Source: Streptomyces sp. GS7
Lineage (GTDB): Bacteria > Actinomycetota > Actinomycetes > Streptomycetales > Streptomycetaceae
Length of the DNA: 64,000 nt
Assembly: GCF_009834125.1 (NCBI RefSeq)
Contig: NZ_CP047146.1
Location: 5,449,501-5,513,500 of the forward strand
Direction of reading: 5' to 3'
A program made the position numbers and the translations under genes. A model generated the notes under the pieces. It saw only the letters and a list, made by a program, of their open reading frames with translations. It was not told where the DNA came from and ran no database searches. Each line of letters opens with the position of its first letter. Positions within the stretch are counted from its first letter, which is position 1. Below are positions 54,267-62,960 of the stretch, piece after piece.

Positions 54267-55607
54267 ATGAACGCACACCCCATGACAGCCCTGCGCGCCG
54301 CGCGGCGCCGGTTCGCCGGCCGGCGCCCCTGGCTGACCGATCTCGCACTCGGCGGCGGACTGACCGCCGTCGACGTGGCGACCCTGCTGGCCCGGCACCC
54401 GGCGCCGGGCCCGGCCGGCGTCCCGCTCTGGGCGCTGCAGACCCTTCCGCTCTTCTGGCGCCGCCGATTCCCGCGCACGGTCCTGGCGGCGATGACCGCG
54501 GCCTTCATCGCCTTCGAGGTGCTGGCCCCAGTGCAGGGGAAGACGCCGGGGCCGTTCCTGCTGGTCTTCGGCGTGTACGCGCTGGCCCGCTGCACCCCGC
54601 TGCGGGTGAGCCTGCCCGGGACCGTGCTCTCGCTCGCCGCCGCCGTGGCGACGGACCTCCTCACCGGCCAGGCCGGGCCGCCGAAGCTCGGCTCGCTGGA
54701 GCCGATCACCGCGACGACGTTCGCGGCCTTCTACGCCGTCGCCTGGCTGCTGGGGTACGGACGGCGGCGGATCAGCATCCAGGCGGGCAGGCTGCGCGAC
54801 CTCAACGCCCGGCTGCACGACGTCAACTGCCGGCTCCAGGACGCCAACGAACGGCTCCGCGCCGAGCAGGAGGCCAACGCCCGGCAGGCCGTCGCCGCCG
54901 AGCGGACCCGTATCGCCCGCGACCTCCACGACGTGGTCGCCCACCATGTGAGCGCCATCGCCGTACAGGCGCGGTCCACCGAGGAGATCATCGAGGACGT
55001 CCTCCGGGACGATCCGCGCGGCGCCCTCCGGGACGACCTGCGGGGCGTGGCGCGGATCGCGGAGACCGCCGACACCGCGCTCGTCGAGATGCGCCGCATC
55101 CTGGGCCTGCTCACCGCCCGGGACGAGGAGGCGGACCTGGCGCCGGAGCCGTCCCTGCGCCACCTCGACCGGCTGCTCACCGCGGTCGGATCGGCCGGCT
55201 GCGCGGTGACCGCGACGCTGGACGAGGACGCGCTCGGCGACGTCCCGCCCGCGCTCCAGGTCTCGGCCTACCGCATCGTGCAGGAGGCGCTCACCAACGT
55301 CCTCAAGCACGCGGGTCCGGCAGCCGTGTCGCTGACCGTGCGGCACGACGGGGCGGCGCTGGCGGTGGAGGTCGAGAACGGCCCGCCGGTCGCCGGCCAC
55401 CGGCCCGTGCCCGGCTCCGGCCGCGGCCTGATCGGCATCCGCGAACGCGTCGCGGCCTTCGGCGGCACCGTACGCAACGGCCCGCGGCCGCACGGCGGTT
55501 GGCGGCTGCATGCCACGCTCCCGGTCCCGCTCCCGGCGGGCCCGGCCCCCTCCCAGCCGCTGCCGCCCACCCCGGAGGTCCCCTCCAGCCCAGAGGTGCC
55601 GTCATGA
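54267..55607 (+). CDS. Sensor histidine kinase, HisKA_3 type
   Basis: A 446-residue kinase with about five N-terminal helices (residues ~25-165), a coiled-coil linker (RLRDLNARLHDVNCRLQDAN, LRAEQEANARQ), the phosphoacceptor in ARDLHDVVAHHVSAIAVQ and a GHKL ATPase (ALTNVLKHAG, GRGLIGIRERVAAFGG). A Pro-rich tail ends the protein. It overlaps the response regulator by ATGA. The coiled coil right after the membrane suggests signal relay from the membrane itself, as in envelope-stress sensors. Confidence 0.93.
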   Translation: MNAHPMTALRAARRRFAGRRPWLTDLALGGGLTAVDVATLLARHPAPGPAGVPLWALQTLPLFWRRRFPRTVLAAMTAAFIAFEVLAPVQGKTPGPFLLVFGVYALARCTPLRVSLPGTVLSLAAAVATDLLTGQAGPPKLGSLEPITATTFAAFYAVAWLLGYGRRRISIQAGRLRDLNARLHDVNCRLQDANERLRAEQEANARQAVAAERTRIARDLHDVVAHHVSAIAVQARSTEEIIEDVLRDDPRGALRDDLRGVARIAETADTALVEMRRILGLLTARDEEADLAPEPSLRHLDRLLTAVGSAGCAVTATLDEDALGDVPPALQVSAYRIVQEALTNVLKHAGPAAVSLTVRHDGAALAVEVENGPPVAGHRPVPGSGRGLIGIRERVAAFGGTVRNGPRPHGGWRLHATLPVPLPAGPAPSQPLPPTPEVPSSPEVPS

Positions 55608-56335
55608 CCGACCCCGCCCTGCGCGTGCTCATCGTCGACGACCAGGAGATGGTCAGGGACGCGCTGCGCGCCGTCATCGGCCGCCGCGCCGGGTTCTCCG
55701 TGGTCGGCGACGCCGCCGACGGCGCGCAGGCCGTCGCCCTGGCCCGCTCGCTCCGCCCGGACGTCGTGGTCATGGACGTCCGGATGCCCGGGATGACGGG
55801 TGTGGAGGCCACCCGCCGCATCCTCGACGACTGGCCGCACCCGGAACCGCCGCCGCGCGTCCTCGTCCTCACCACCTTCGACCTGGACGAGTACGTGCAC
55901 GCGGCGCTGCGCGCGGGCGCCCGCGGCTTCCTGCTCAAGAACAGCCCACCCGACCAACTGGCCCACGCCATCCGCGTGGTGGCCGACGGCGAGTCGATGC
56001 TCGCCCCCAGCGTCACCCACCGGCTCATCGGCGCCTTCACCGCGCTGCCCGCCGGTCTCCTCCCCGGCGCCCCGCGGACCGGCCGCAGCCGCGCCACCGA
56101 CCTCGTCGGCACGCTGACCGAGCGCGAACTCCCCGTGCTGGTCCTGGTCGCGCAGGGCCGCTCCAACCTCCAGATCGCCGAGGCCCTGGGCCTGACCGAG
56201 GCCAATGTGAAGAGCCGCGTCAACCGCATCCTGACCCGCCTGGGCCTGGACAACCGCGTCCAGGCGGCGCTCCTCGCCTACGAGGCGGGCCTCCTCGGAC
56301 CCGACTGGAGCGCGCCCGGCGGTACCACGCTGTAG
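55604..56335 (+). CDS. NarL/LuxR-type response regulator
   Basis: A 243-residue regulator. Receiver: VLIVDDQEMVRDAL, phospho-Asp in VVVMDVRMPGM, Lys in FLLKNSP. Output: a NarL helix-turn-helix (LTERELPVLVLVAQGRSNLQ and ANVKSRVNRILTRLGL), where the usual E-V-L is P-V-L. The linker between domains is longer than usual (about 150-170). It is cotranscribed with the kinase through ATGA and is likely phosphorylated by it. The 17-bp tandem repeat upstream of the operon is the best visible target. Confidence 0.93.
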   Translation: MTDPALRVLIVDDQEMVRDALRAVIGRRAGFSVVGDAADGAQAVALARSLRPDVVVMDVRMPGMTGVEATRRILDDWPHPEPPPRVLVLTTFDLDEYVHAALRAGARGFLLKNSPPDQLAHAIRVVADGESMLAPSVTHRLIGAFTALPAGLLPGAPRTGRSRATDLVGTLTERELPVLVLVAQGRSNLQIAEALGLTEANVKSRVNRILTRLGLDNRVQAALLAYEAGLLGPDWSAPGGTTL

Positions 56336-56617
56336 AAAACACCTGCTCGACAAGTGGTTTCGAGCACTTCGGACAGCACTGGCGGGTGGATTCATGGTGG
56401 GCTGCACTGCATCCGCTGCCCAGCCCACCTCACACATTCGCGCTGATTCGCACAGCTCCGCACAGCGAAATTCCATGCTCGTCTCCCACTCGTCTCCCAC
56501 TCCCTCCACCCGACGAAGGTGCCGAAAGAGGAGACTCGGTCGCGCCACTGACGGAGAGGCATTGCCGCCCACTGCACCTCTGTGACCGAGTGCGGCCGTG
56601 GGCCTGCCCGCTCTGGG

Positions 56618-57070
56618 TCAGAGTTCCTTGCATGTGCCGCCCATGAGCTCATAAGGCGCGGCGGTCTGCCAGGCTCGGTGAACGACCCGCATCGTGCACG
56701 ACTTGGCGTTTGCGGGGTCCGTCGCCCCGCAGCCTTCGGGCGTCCAGTTCGCTTCTTCAGCCACCTTGCAGCTGCTTTCCCCGGCCTTCACCTGGATGTA
56801 GTACATCGTGCCGGCCACGGTACGGGTCTCTGCCTTCTCGATCTCGGCCAGCCCCAGGAAGTTCGTGCGGCCTGCCCGCTTCGAAGACTCCTTGAGCCCG
56901 AAGTAGGTCGCCGCCATGACATCTTCGTCCGTCTCGGGGGACGCGTGGGGAGCCCTCCCACCTGGGACGCCGTCATCGGCTTGGGCTTGGATGGTTCCCA
57001 CGGTGGCGATGAACATCCCTCCGCACACTGCCGCTAGCGCGGCGCGGCTCCTAGATCGCCTCATGCTCAT
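56618..57070 (-). CDS. Secreted cystatin-like protein
   Basis: A 150-residue protein from an ATG preceded by AGGAGGG. A Sec signal (about 1-31, ending AQA-DD) is followed by a small domain reading like a cystatin: GG near the mature N-terminus, DVMAATYFGLKE as the long helix, then IEKAETRTVAGTMYYIQVKAG, where TVAG stands for the cystatin QxVxG loop. Four cysteines (SSCKVA, EGCGA, KSCTM, GTCKEL) probably form two disulfides. If the match holds, it inhibits cysteine proteases outside the cell. It stands alone. Confidence 0.7.
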   Translation of the reverse strand: MSMRRSRSRAALAAVCGGMFIATVGTIQAQADDGVPGGRAPHASPETDEDVMAATYFGLKESSKRAGRTNFLGLAEIEKAETRTVAGTMYYIQVKAGESSCKVAEEANWTPEGCGATDPANAKSCTMRVVHRAWQTAAPYELMGGTCKEL

Positions 57071-57407
57071 GTGCGCCCTCCTGGAGGTGGCGTGGGGCGG
57101 CTCGCTCAGGCCGCCCGCGTAACGGTCATTCCCATCGGATCAGATGATCGCCGGGCCCCATCCCGTGCCACGCGATACGCGGCCTCACCTCGGATTGAAC
57201 GGAGCAGCAACAGAATTCCAGAACCGCACACGCGAACGATTTTCCGCCGGGCGAAGCGCACCACGTGTGCGTCGTCGTCGAGGGCGAACCGGGTGCCGAA
57301 GAGGTCCTGGGCGAAGCACAGCAAACCATCGGCCGCAGGTCCGGGCCCAGGGCCCTCGGTGCCGACGCGGAACCCGCTCCGACGCCAGAGCCGGCTTGCG
57401 CTGATCT
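57071..57407 (-). pseudogene. Frameshifted remnant of a SMI1/KNR4 (SUKH)-like gene
   Basis: On the minus strand from 57407 leftward, DGLLCFAQDLFGTRFALDDD and AHVVRF match the middle of SUKH-type proteins. After that the frame loses sense, and related residues (AWHGMGPGDHLIRWE) continue in another frame down to about 57126. Both halves lack the family's N-terminus. SUKH proteins are often immunity proteins beside toxins. No toxin gene is evident here. Confidence 0.45.
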
Positions 57408-57740
57408 TCACCGCGGAGGGGACATGTGTGAGTCCTGTACCTGGGAGGAGGACGGCGTTCGGCCGGAGTCAAGCCACGTGCGTCGCGAGCGCAGGCTCTC
57501 CAGTGTGCCCGTGGCGATGGCGGCGAGGGTGACCTGGCACAGGAGATTCTCCAGCGGCGCTTCGTCCTCCCGGCGATAACGTTCGTAGCGGGCGCGACCG
57601 CCGGCCGATGCGAGTGTGATGCCGAACTCGGCGAGGTCCGGTGCCCACTGGGCGAGTTCGGCGTGCTGCGCGTGTCCACACGTTGCGTCCGCGTAGTGGG
57701 GCAGGGTCGTCTCCAGGGCGTTGATGAGCTCGTCGAGCAC
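57408..57740 (-). CDS. Small hypothetical protein
   Basis: A 110-residue protein. The GTG at 57740 has GGAGGAGG upstream; the ATG at 57758 would add six residues but overlaps that site. The sequence is helical and His/Cys-containing at the start (LPHYADATCGHAQHAELAQW), with an Arg/Tyr-rich middle (RARYERYRREDE). There are no membrane segments and no family was recognised. Its end abuts the SUKH-like remnant. Confidence 0.5.
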   Translation of the reverse strand: MLDELINALETTLPHYADATCGHAQHAELAQWAPDLAEFGITLASAGGRARYERYRREDEAPLENLLCQVTLAAIATGTLESLRSRRTWLDSGRTPSSSQVQDSHMSPPR

Positions 57741-57809
57741 GGACGCCTCCTCCCACATACCGGACGTGACGTAGAAGGCGACGGCTCGGACGGTTAGTAG
57801 CCTGTCGGT

Positions 57810-59153
57810 ATGTCAGAGCGTGTCATGCCCGGTCGCACGGACGGCCTGATCGCCCTGGGCGCCGCGGACGCTCTGTGGGTCGATGTGACGGCCGACAGTG
57901 CTGTGCCGACGGCTTCTGGGGCATTCACCTGCTCTCCTGCCCATGCCCGGGTGGGGTACGTCCTGCTCGGCGGCCATGTGGTGGCGACGGTGCGGGCGAG
58001 CGGCGGCCAGTGGAGTGTTCGGGAGATTGAGGTGCGCCGGGCGGCCGCGGAACTGAACGCGGTGGGGATGGATCGGCAGGACCTGGTCCGCATCGGTCCG
58101 TTTCGTGGGGCGCCGCGGCAGGAGTGCAACGAGGAAACGCCGCTGCGTTGGCGCCGGCGCATCACGCGGGAACTGCAGGAGCCGGGCGGCCCCGAGCGGG
58201 CCGCACGGCGTGAAGACGGCCGGCCCTGCCATCTGGCGGGGATCGACTGGCGACAGATACTCGTGGAGCGGACCCGCGACGGGGCGCAGCGGACGTGGTG
58301 GCTGCCGCGCGCCGTGGTCAGGCTGCTGGACGCCGCCGAGCACACCGAGACGCAGTGGGTGCAAGCCGCGCGGACCCGCCAGGCGAGCGCAGCCGTCACC
58401 GAGCCGCCCTCCCGCCCCCGGCAGACCCGAGACGCCAACGGTCGGCAGACGACGAGCCCCGAGGGCCCCATCGCCCCACTGCGCCCGTACAACAAAGAGC
58501 TGGAAGGCCAGCTGTACTCGGTGCTCAGCAGGAAGCCCAGTACCTCCCGCAAAGTGGCCGGGTGGGCATGCGCCGTCTGCCACACTGCGCCCGCCACCGT
58601 CCTCGACCACTGCCACGAACACGGCTACGTCCGTGCCCCCGTCTGCCAGTCCTGCAACACACAGGAGCGCCCCGACCACCTGTACAGCAACGACATCCGC
58701 GTGGCGAACCACTACACACACCTCTTCCACACCGACACCGACGACTGGCTCCGCCACTGGCACCGCTGCCCCGGTTGCCGCGCACGCACCACCCTGCCCC
58801 TGCCCCACCTCGCCGCATGGACCGCCCACACAGCCTGCAGATCGCTGCGCCCGACCCACCGCGCCCCCCGCGGGCGCCAGCCCTGCGGTGTCCTGCGCGT
58901 GTCCTGGACGGGCAGTCAGAACGCGCCCCGTTCCTGCCTGCTCACTGTCGCCGTCGACTTCTGCCCCTCCGGCGAGCACCGTGTCCTGGCCCAAGTCCCC
59001 TACCGCGAAGCCGCCGAACGGTTTCGTGTCTGGTTGGCCGAGACAGCCCCCGCCGTGGCCGCCGCGGCCGGCCCTGACCGCCTGGACGGCCTCCCTGCCC
59101 AGTCCCGGCCAGTCATCGCGGACACCAGCGGCGAGGACCTGGCACTGTTCTGA
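57810..59153 (+). CDS. Recombination endonuclease VII-domain protein
   Basis: A 447-residue protein. Residues ~255-290 read CAVCHTAPATVLDHCHEHGY and VRAPVCQSCNTQ, the zinc-binding and catalytic pattern of phage T4-type endonuclease VII (C-x2-C, LDHxH, C-x2-CN). The N-terminal ~200 residues and the C-terminal ~150, with further C-x2-C (HRCPGCRAR), are not recognised. Such nucleases cut branched DNA and are usually phage-borne, so this is a sign of past phage or mobile DNA. It lies among decayed genes and small orphans. Confidence 0.75.
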   Translation: MSERVMPGRTDGLIALGAADALWVDVTADSAVPTASGAFTCSPAHARVGYVLLGGHVVATVRASGGQWSVREIEVRRAAAELNAVGMDRQDLVRIGPFRGAPRQECNEETPLRWRRRITRELQEPGGPERAARREDGRPCHLAGIDWRQILVERTRDGAQRTWWLPRAVVRLLDAAEHTETQWVQAARTRQASAAVTEPPSRPRQTRDANGRQTTSPEGPIAPLRPYNKELEGQLYSVLSRKPSTSRKVAGWACAVCHTAPATVLDHCHEHGYVRAPVCQSCNTQERPDHLYSNDIRVANHYTHLFHTDTDDWLRHWHRCPGCRARTTLPLPHLAAWTAHTACRSLRPTHRAPRGRQPCGVLRVSWTGSQNAPRSCLLTVAVDFCPSGEHRVLAQVPYREAAERFRVWLAETAPAVAAAAGPDRLDGLPAQSRPVIADTSGEDLALF

Positions 59154-59396
59154 GCGGGCACCGGGAGACCTGACACCCCAACACCGCCTCGCAGCCGCCT
59201 GCCCCCGACACGGTCACCGTCACCCCGCACGCCCCGGCGAAACACGCAGCAGAGTCACCCCGGACCCTGCTGCGCAATTGCAGGACGTGGCGGGTGATGC
59301 GACAGGGGCGCCCCTTGACGCCCAGGCGCCGCGACAGCGTCCTCCCGCGATAACCTCGCCGGCGCAAGCACCGACGACTTGACGGGGGGGAACACC

Positions 59397-59945
59397 GTGA
59401 AGCTACGCGCCAAACTCGCGGCCACCGCTGCAGCCGCTCTCCTGCCTACCCTCGGCCTGGCCGCACCCGCCCACGCCGACAACTACACCATGCTGCAAAA
59501 CGTGGCCACCGGCGGCTGCATCCAGGGTCACATGCTCCGTACCGGCGTCGAGTTCCGCAGCGCACCCTGCGACAAGCTCGACTCCCGCGAATTCTTCCTG
59601 GTGGAGTAAGTCGGCAACGACGGCAGTCTCAACCTGTACCGCTACGCCCAGTCGTGGGGCGACGCGGGCACGGCCTGCCTCGGCGTCAACCCGCAGGCAA
59701 ACGGTGACGGATGGCATGTGGCCGGAGCGTGGAACTGCGGTGATGACCTGTCCGTGTGGGCGGCTGACGGCTCTGCCTCCGACCGCGGCAGGGGCGGGAT
59801 CCGGTTCTGGAACAAGTACGCGGAGGACGCCCGCTGGTCCGGTCAGTGCCTGGACACCTACGGGGACGGAAGCCGCTACTACAAGGTCAACGGCTGCAAT
59901 GGCGGCAACTACCAGCGCTGGGACGACTTCGGCCGCAGCACCTGA
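59397..59945 (+). pseudogene. Secreted R-type lectin-like gene with an in-frame TAA
   Basis: From the GTG at 59397 (GGGGGGG upstream) a Sec signal ending AHA-DN leads into a beta-trefoil-like domain. After 70 codons a TAA (59607-59609) interrupts it (FFLVE-stop-VGNDG), yet the same frame continues open for 111 more codons, ending with SGQCLDTYGDGS...GCNGGNYQRWDDF, the ricin-type Q-x-W pattern. One base change (AAA or AAG to TAA) would explain it. Either it is a recent pseudogene or the first 70 residues are made alone. Confidence 0.75.
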
Positions 59946-60059
59946 GGGGGGACCGGTCGGAGTACCGCGGAAACGTGTCGTTGGGACAGGCATCCGCAGG
60001 TCAGCGGTCTGTGACGCCTCGTCGAGACTGCCGTGGTAAACCCAGACCGACCGAATCCG

Positions 60060-60434
60060 TCAGTGTTCGGACTCATCCCGATCCGTCTGGGCGGCCACCC
60101 AGTCCAGAAGGGCGTCCGTCAGGTCGGAAAGGGATCTTCCCGTGCCGAGAAGGACGAAGCGGCAGTCGAGTTGGTCTCCCGGATTGTGCGGGTTCAGCGT
60201 GCCACAGCGCAGACCCGTACGGTCGATCTGTCCGCCCAGGCAGGTACCCGCGAGTCTCGTCCACACCAGCAGGCCGTCCGTCCATAGGACGTCGACGGGG
60301 AAGTCCACACAAAAGTCTTCAGGTCCTGGCGCTCCCTCGGGCCAGCTCGTAACGCGGGCCGCCAACCGGTCGACCACTGGCCGCCAGTCTTCGCCGAACT
60401 CCCAGTCCGCGAGGTAGTCATCGAACGTGCTCAT
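60060..60434 (-). CDS. Hypothetical acidic protein
   Basis: A 124-residue soluble protein, Trp- and Asp-rich (FDDYLADWEFGEDWRPVVDRL, LLDWVAAQTDRDE). No signal peptide, membrane segment or known motif was found. It looks like a small cytoplasmic protein of the kind often found beside toxin or phage genes. Codon usage fits a real gene. GAGGTG lies rather far from the ATG at 60434. Confidence 0.6.
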   Translation of the reverse strand: MSTFDDYLADWEFGEDWRPVVDRLAARVTSWPEGAPGPEDFCVDFPVDVLWTDGLLVWTRLAGTCLGGQIDRTGLRCGTLNPHNPGDQLDCRFVLLGTGRSLSDLTDALLDWVAAQTDRDESEH

Positions 60435-60584
60435 CTGGCCAGTGAATCACCTCTCTGGGAGGGCAGGGGCTCGCCCCGCGCCCGCAGGCTGGACAGCCGC
60501 TGCTCTGTGTGGTCCTCGTCGAAAGACGATCAGCAGCAGGGGGCGTTTCGTTGATGCGGCGGAGTGCCCCCTGCTGCCGGGCGG

Positions 60585-60920
60585 TCAGGGCAGTTCGCGG
60601 CGGACCAACGCCTGAGCGAACGGCAGTCCGGTGGCCCGGGCGTAAGCCATCCGCACGCGCACCTCGCTGAGAGTGCGTGGACGGTAGCCGGGGCCGCCAC
60701 AGCAGCTCTTGTGGAACCGCACGCCGGCGTGCAGCAGCACGGAGAGCGTGCGCCAGGCGGCGGTGTCCCGCCTCTTGGGAGCCGCGAAGGCGGAGCCGAC
60801 GTGGATCAGTGGTTCGGCGCAGCGCGGGCAGACCCGGTCGTGGTCGTGGTAACCGGGGTAGGGCTGCTTGTACGAGGCCCGGCAGGGCAGGCAAACGTAA
60901 GAGGTCTTTCCGTGGGCCAT
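60585..60920 (-). CDS. Zinc-ribbon-like small protein
   Basis: A 111-residue basic protein. Two C-x2-C pairs (YVCLPCRASYK and RVCPRCAEPL) form a likely zinc ribbon in the first half; the second half has FHKSCCGGPGYRPRTLSEVR. The ATG at 60920 begins this conserved start (MAHGKTSYVCLPCRASYKQ); the longer frame upstream is not supported. Similar Streptomyces proteins exist under misleading enzyme names, but this is too small for such an enzyme. Role unknown, perhaps nucleic-acid binding. Confidence 0.7.
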   Translation of the reverse strand: MAHGKTSYVCLPCRASYKQPYPGYHDHDRVCPRCAEPLIHVGSAFAAPKRRDTAAWRTLSVLLHAGVRFHKSCCGGPGYRPRTLSEVRVRMAYARATGLPFAQALVRRELP

Positions 60921-61037
60921 GCGGCAAGGGTAGAGCCGCAGAAGGGCCGGGCTCGACAGGTTTCCGGCATCCTGCACGGGCTCTTGATCAGCTGCAACGG
61001 GGCGGACGGCTGGCGACACCCCTGTAGCGTTGCCGGC

Positions 61038-61142
61038 ATGATGGTTTGGATCTTTATCGCCATGGCCGTAGTTCTCGGCAACTTGACGATCTGGCTGTCT
61101 TTGCGCAATAGGGGTGAGCAACAGAAGAACGTTACCCGGTAG
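61038..61142 (+). CDS. Possible 34-residue single-helix membrane peptide
   Basis: Starting at ATG-ATG (61038), VWIFIAMAVVLGNLTIWLSL forms one strong hydrophobic helix, followed by a charged tail (RNRGEQQKNVTR). No clear ribosome site precedes it. The composition is unlike the surrounding Arg/Pro-rich shadow frames, which favours a real small protein, but support is limited. Confidence 0.35.
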   Translation: MMVWIFIAMAVVLGNLTIWLSLRNRGEQQKNVTR

Positions 61143-61369
61143 CGCTGCTGCGTCCTCCCCCCATAGAAGGTTCCCGCCCATCCCGGGTGTTGGGGATTCC
61201 TCAAAACGGCTCTGTCCACGGTTGCGTGAACTCCAAGGTCACCAACGGGCGTGGGGGAACCTTGCCCGGCATGGTTCTGCCTTGGCGAGCTACTCACTCA
61301 GCCTCACAACGCCCCACCCTCGTCGGGCCGCTTCGGTGTTCTCGCACGCCGCCTGCCCGGTGACCGTGC

Positions 61370-61506
61370 GAGCAGCACGCCGTAGACGTCCTGGCTGAAG
61401 AAGTCCGCGTCGGTGTGCTGCGCTTCGCTCGGGCACCCTGACTGGCCCCGACCTCGTAGCAGCCCGCATGAGGCTCAAGCACGCCGACTACCCCACCGAT
61501 AGATAA
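61370..61506 (+). pseudogene. Frameshifted 3' end of a lost gene
   Basis: EQHAVDVLAEEVRVGVLRFA reads in one frame. A shift near 61430 brings in SGTLTGPDLVAARMRLKHAD and YPTDR before a TAA at 61504-61506. A strong terminator follows 11 bases later, as after a real gene. The family is not recognised. Confidence 0.4.
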
Positions 61507-61517
61507 CGCACCCTGCA

Positions 61518-61554
61518 GAATGCCCCCGCCCAGGAACCCCGGGCGGGGGCATTC
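61518..61554 (+). terminator. Strong 14-bp terminator hairpin
   Basis: GAATGCCCCCGCCC (61518-61531) pairs perfectly with GGGCGGGGGCATTC (61541-61554) around nine bases, followed by a short GTCGTC. Upstream lies only a decayed gene end, so the terminator seems to have outlived its gene. No tRNA was found before it. Confidence 0.8.
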
Positions 61555-61928
61555 GTCGTCACGGGCGATGCGAGAACGCCACATCACCGAGTAGTACACC
61601 GCCGCAGCCGGACAGTTGGCGACACGGCGGTGCCCCTGTACGACTCGCGGGCCCGTCCCCTGCGCCACGCCAGACCAACGTGCTCGTCCTCCGGCACCCG
61701 ACTCCAGTGTGACTTCGCGATCGATCCGGTTGAGGGGTCTGCGAGTCGTCGCCGGTAGTGGATGCGGCGTGACCTGGTCGAACATCGCCCGCCGGCGGGC
61801 GGCGTCTACGCTGTGGCCCGCGGCCACCGCACGATCTCCAGGAGTCCACACCACCCTTGATGATCAGGCGGTGGTCGTTGCCGTTCTCACCCGGCTCCGA
61901 CGCGAGATCGCGAAGTCACATCGGAGTA

Positions 61929-62468
61929 CTAGGAGGCCGTGACCTCGGTGGAGCCGAGCACGGGAGCAGTGTCGGCGACCGTGCAGTTGACGGTCAGCCC
62001 GAACACGTGCACCGCGATGGCGCCGGGGGTGTAGGTGGTTGTCCCGACATCGTTCAGCTGAATCGAGGCCGTACCGCCGCTCACCGAGACCGTCGAACCG
62101 CTCGGCACGGCACTGTCGTTAGTGAAGCCCGTGGCGGTCGCGGTGCCGGAGTTCGCACCGCCGAGCACGATGTCGGCCTCCGCGGTGACCGCGCCCGCGG
62201 GCAGGTCGACCGGCGCCGTCATCTGCGTGGTCGCACTCAGAGTGAGATTGGCAGTGCCGCCCTGCGCGATGGTGGCCGGTGCATTCAGGGTGACCTGGAT
62301 CGGGTTGACGCCGCTGGGCGCACCCGCGCCCGTGCACGTGTAGCCGACGGACACGCTGTCGGCGCTGGCCTGCGGGGCGGCCAGTCCGATGCCGGCGGTC
62401 GCCAGCAGGGCGACGACCGTCGCGCCCGCCGTCGAGCGCCGGTGCCGCTTCGTTCTCTCCGTACTCAT
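61929..62468 (-). CDS. Secreted immunoglobulin-like beta protein (DUF6801-like)
   Basis: A 179-residue exported protein. GGAGGGAG lies upstream of the ATG at 62468. The signal (KRHRRSTAGATVVALLATAG) ends at ASA-DS. The mature part is rich in Thr, Ser, Ala and Val with an even beta-strand pattern (VGYTCTGAGAPSG, VDLPAGAVTAEADIVLGG, VTVNCTVADTA) and just two cysteines, placed near each end for one disulfide. This matches the Streptomyces cell-surface proteins often wrongly named beta-xylosidase. It should sit in the cell wall or medium. Confidence 0.75.
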   Translation of the reverse strand: MSTERTKRHRRSTAGATVVALLATAGIGLAAPQASADSVSVGYTCTGAGAPSGVNPIQVTLNAPATIAQGGTANLTLSATTQMTAPVDLPAGAVTAEADIVLGGANSGTATATGFTNDSAVPSGSTVSVSGGTASIQLNDVGTTTYTPGAIAVHVFGLTVNCTVADTAPVLGSTEVTAS

Positions 62469-62960
62469 CGCCGTGCTCCCTCCACGCTTGAGGTGAGGCC
62501 GATGTGAGCACGTCATAGGTCGCATAGCGGGTGACAGAAGTCAACAGAATCGCGGGTGAACGATCCCAGCCTGCCGATCCCGCCCTTCGGCCGTTACGGT
62601 GGGCGTGCTCGGTGCAACTGTCATGCCCACATGGGTCTCGCGGGAACAGGAGGCGTCCCGGGCCGGCCTGGACTCTGACGAACGCGCCGAACTCCGGCAG
62701 GTGCGGCACCTGACTCGACTCCTTGCCCTGGCGCCGCGCGAGATCTGATCGGCCCGTTGGGCACTCAGGCCACCCATGAACTCGCGGGCCAGGACCAACG
62801 AACGCTCCGCCCGACCACAGCCACATCGATCGCGCCTCGGACGCCCGAGCCGCCGGACACACGGAACTCACGCCGCGACCGCACACTCCGGCTGGGAACA
62901 CTGCCGGACACCGCCGGCAAATCCACGACCGCGACCACGACTTGCTCCAGCGGCGGCTGA
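62469..62960. other. 492-bp stretch without a clear gene
   Basis: A short plus-strand frame at 62623-62748 (SREQEASRAGLDSDERAELR, then QVRHLTRLLALAPREI) has the charged-helix look of an IS3-type OrfA end or a small helical protein, but has no convincing start. The rest, including 62749-62960, shows nothing recognisable. Confidence 0.4.

Larger units (their letters stand above)
61143..61928. other. 786-bp stretch without an intact gene
   Basis: The only structure is the frameshifted gene end at 61370-61506 with its terminator at 61518-61554. On the minus strand near 61730-61850, AVAAGHSVDAARRRAMFDQV faintly resembles the start of IS701-type transposases, too weak to call. The rest shows nothing recognisable. 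Confidence 0.5.

Noticed and set aside
61400..61515. Possible tRNA before the strong hairpin at 61518
   Set aside because: Such hairpins often follow tRNAs in Streptomyces, but no cloverleaf, T-loop GTTCGAATC-like or acceptor pairing was found upstream.
61730..61860. IS701-type transposase N-terminus on the minus strand
   Set aside because: Only about 20 residues look similar and no further transposase motif follows.
62623..62748. IS3 OrfA-type fragment
   Set aside because: The charged helix is suggestive, but there is no partner OrfB, terminal inverted repeat or target duplication.
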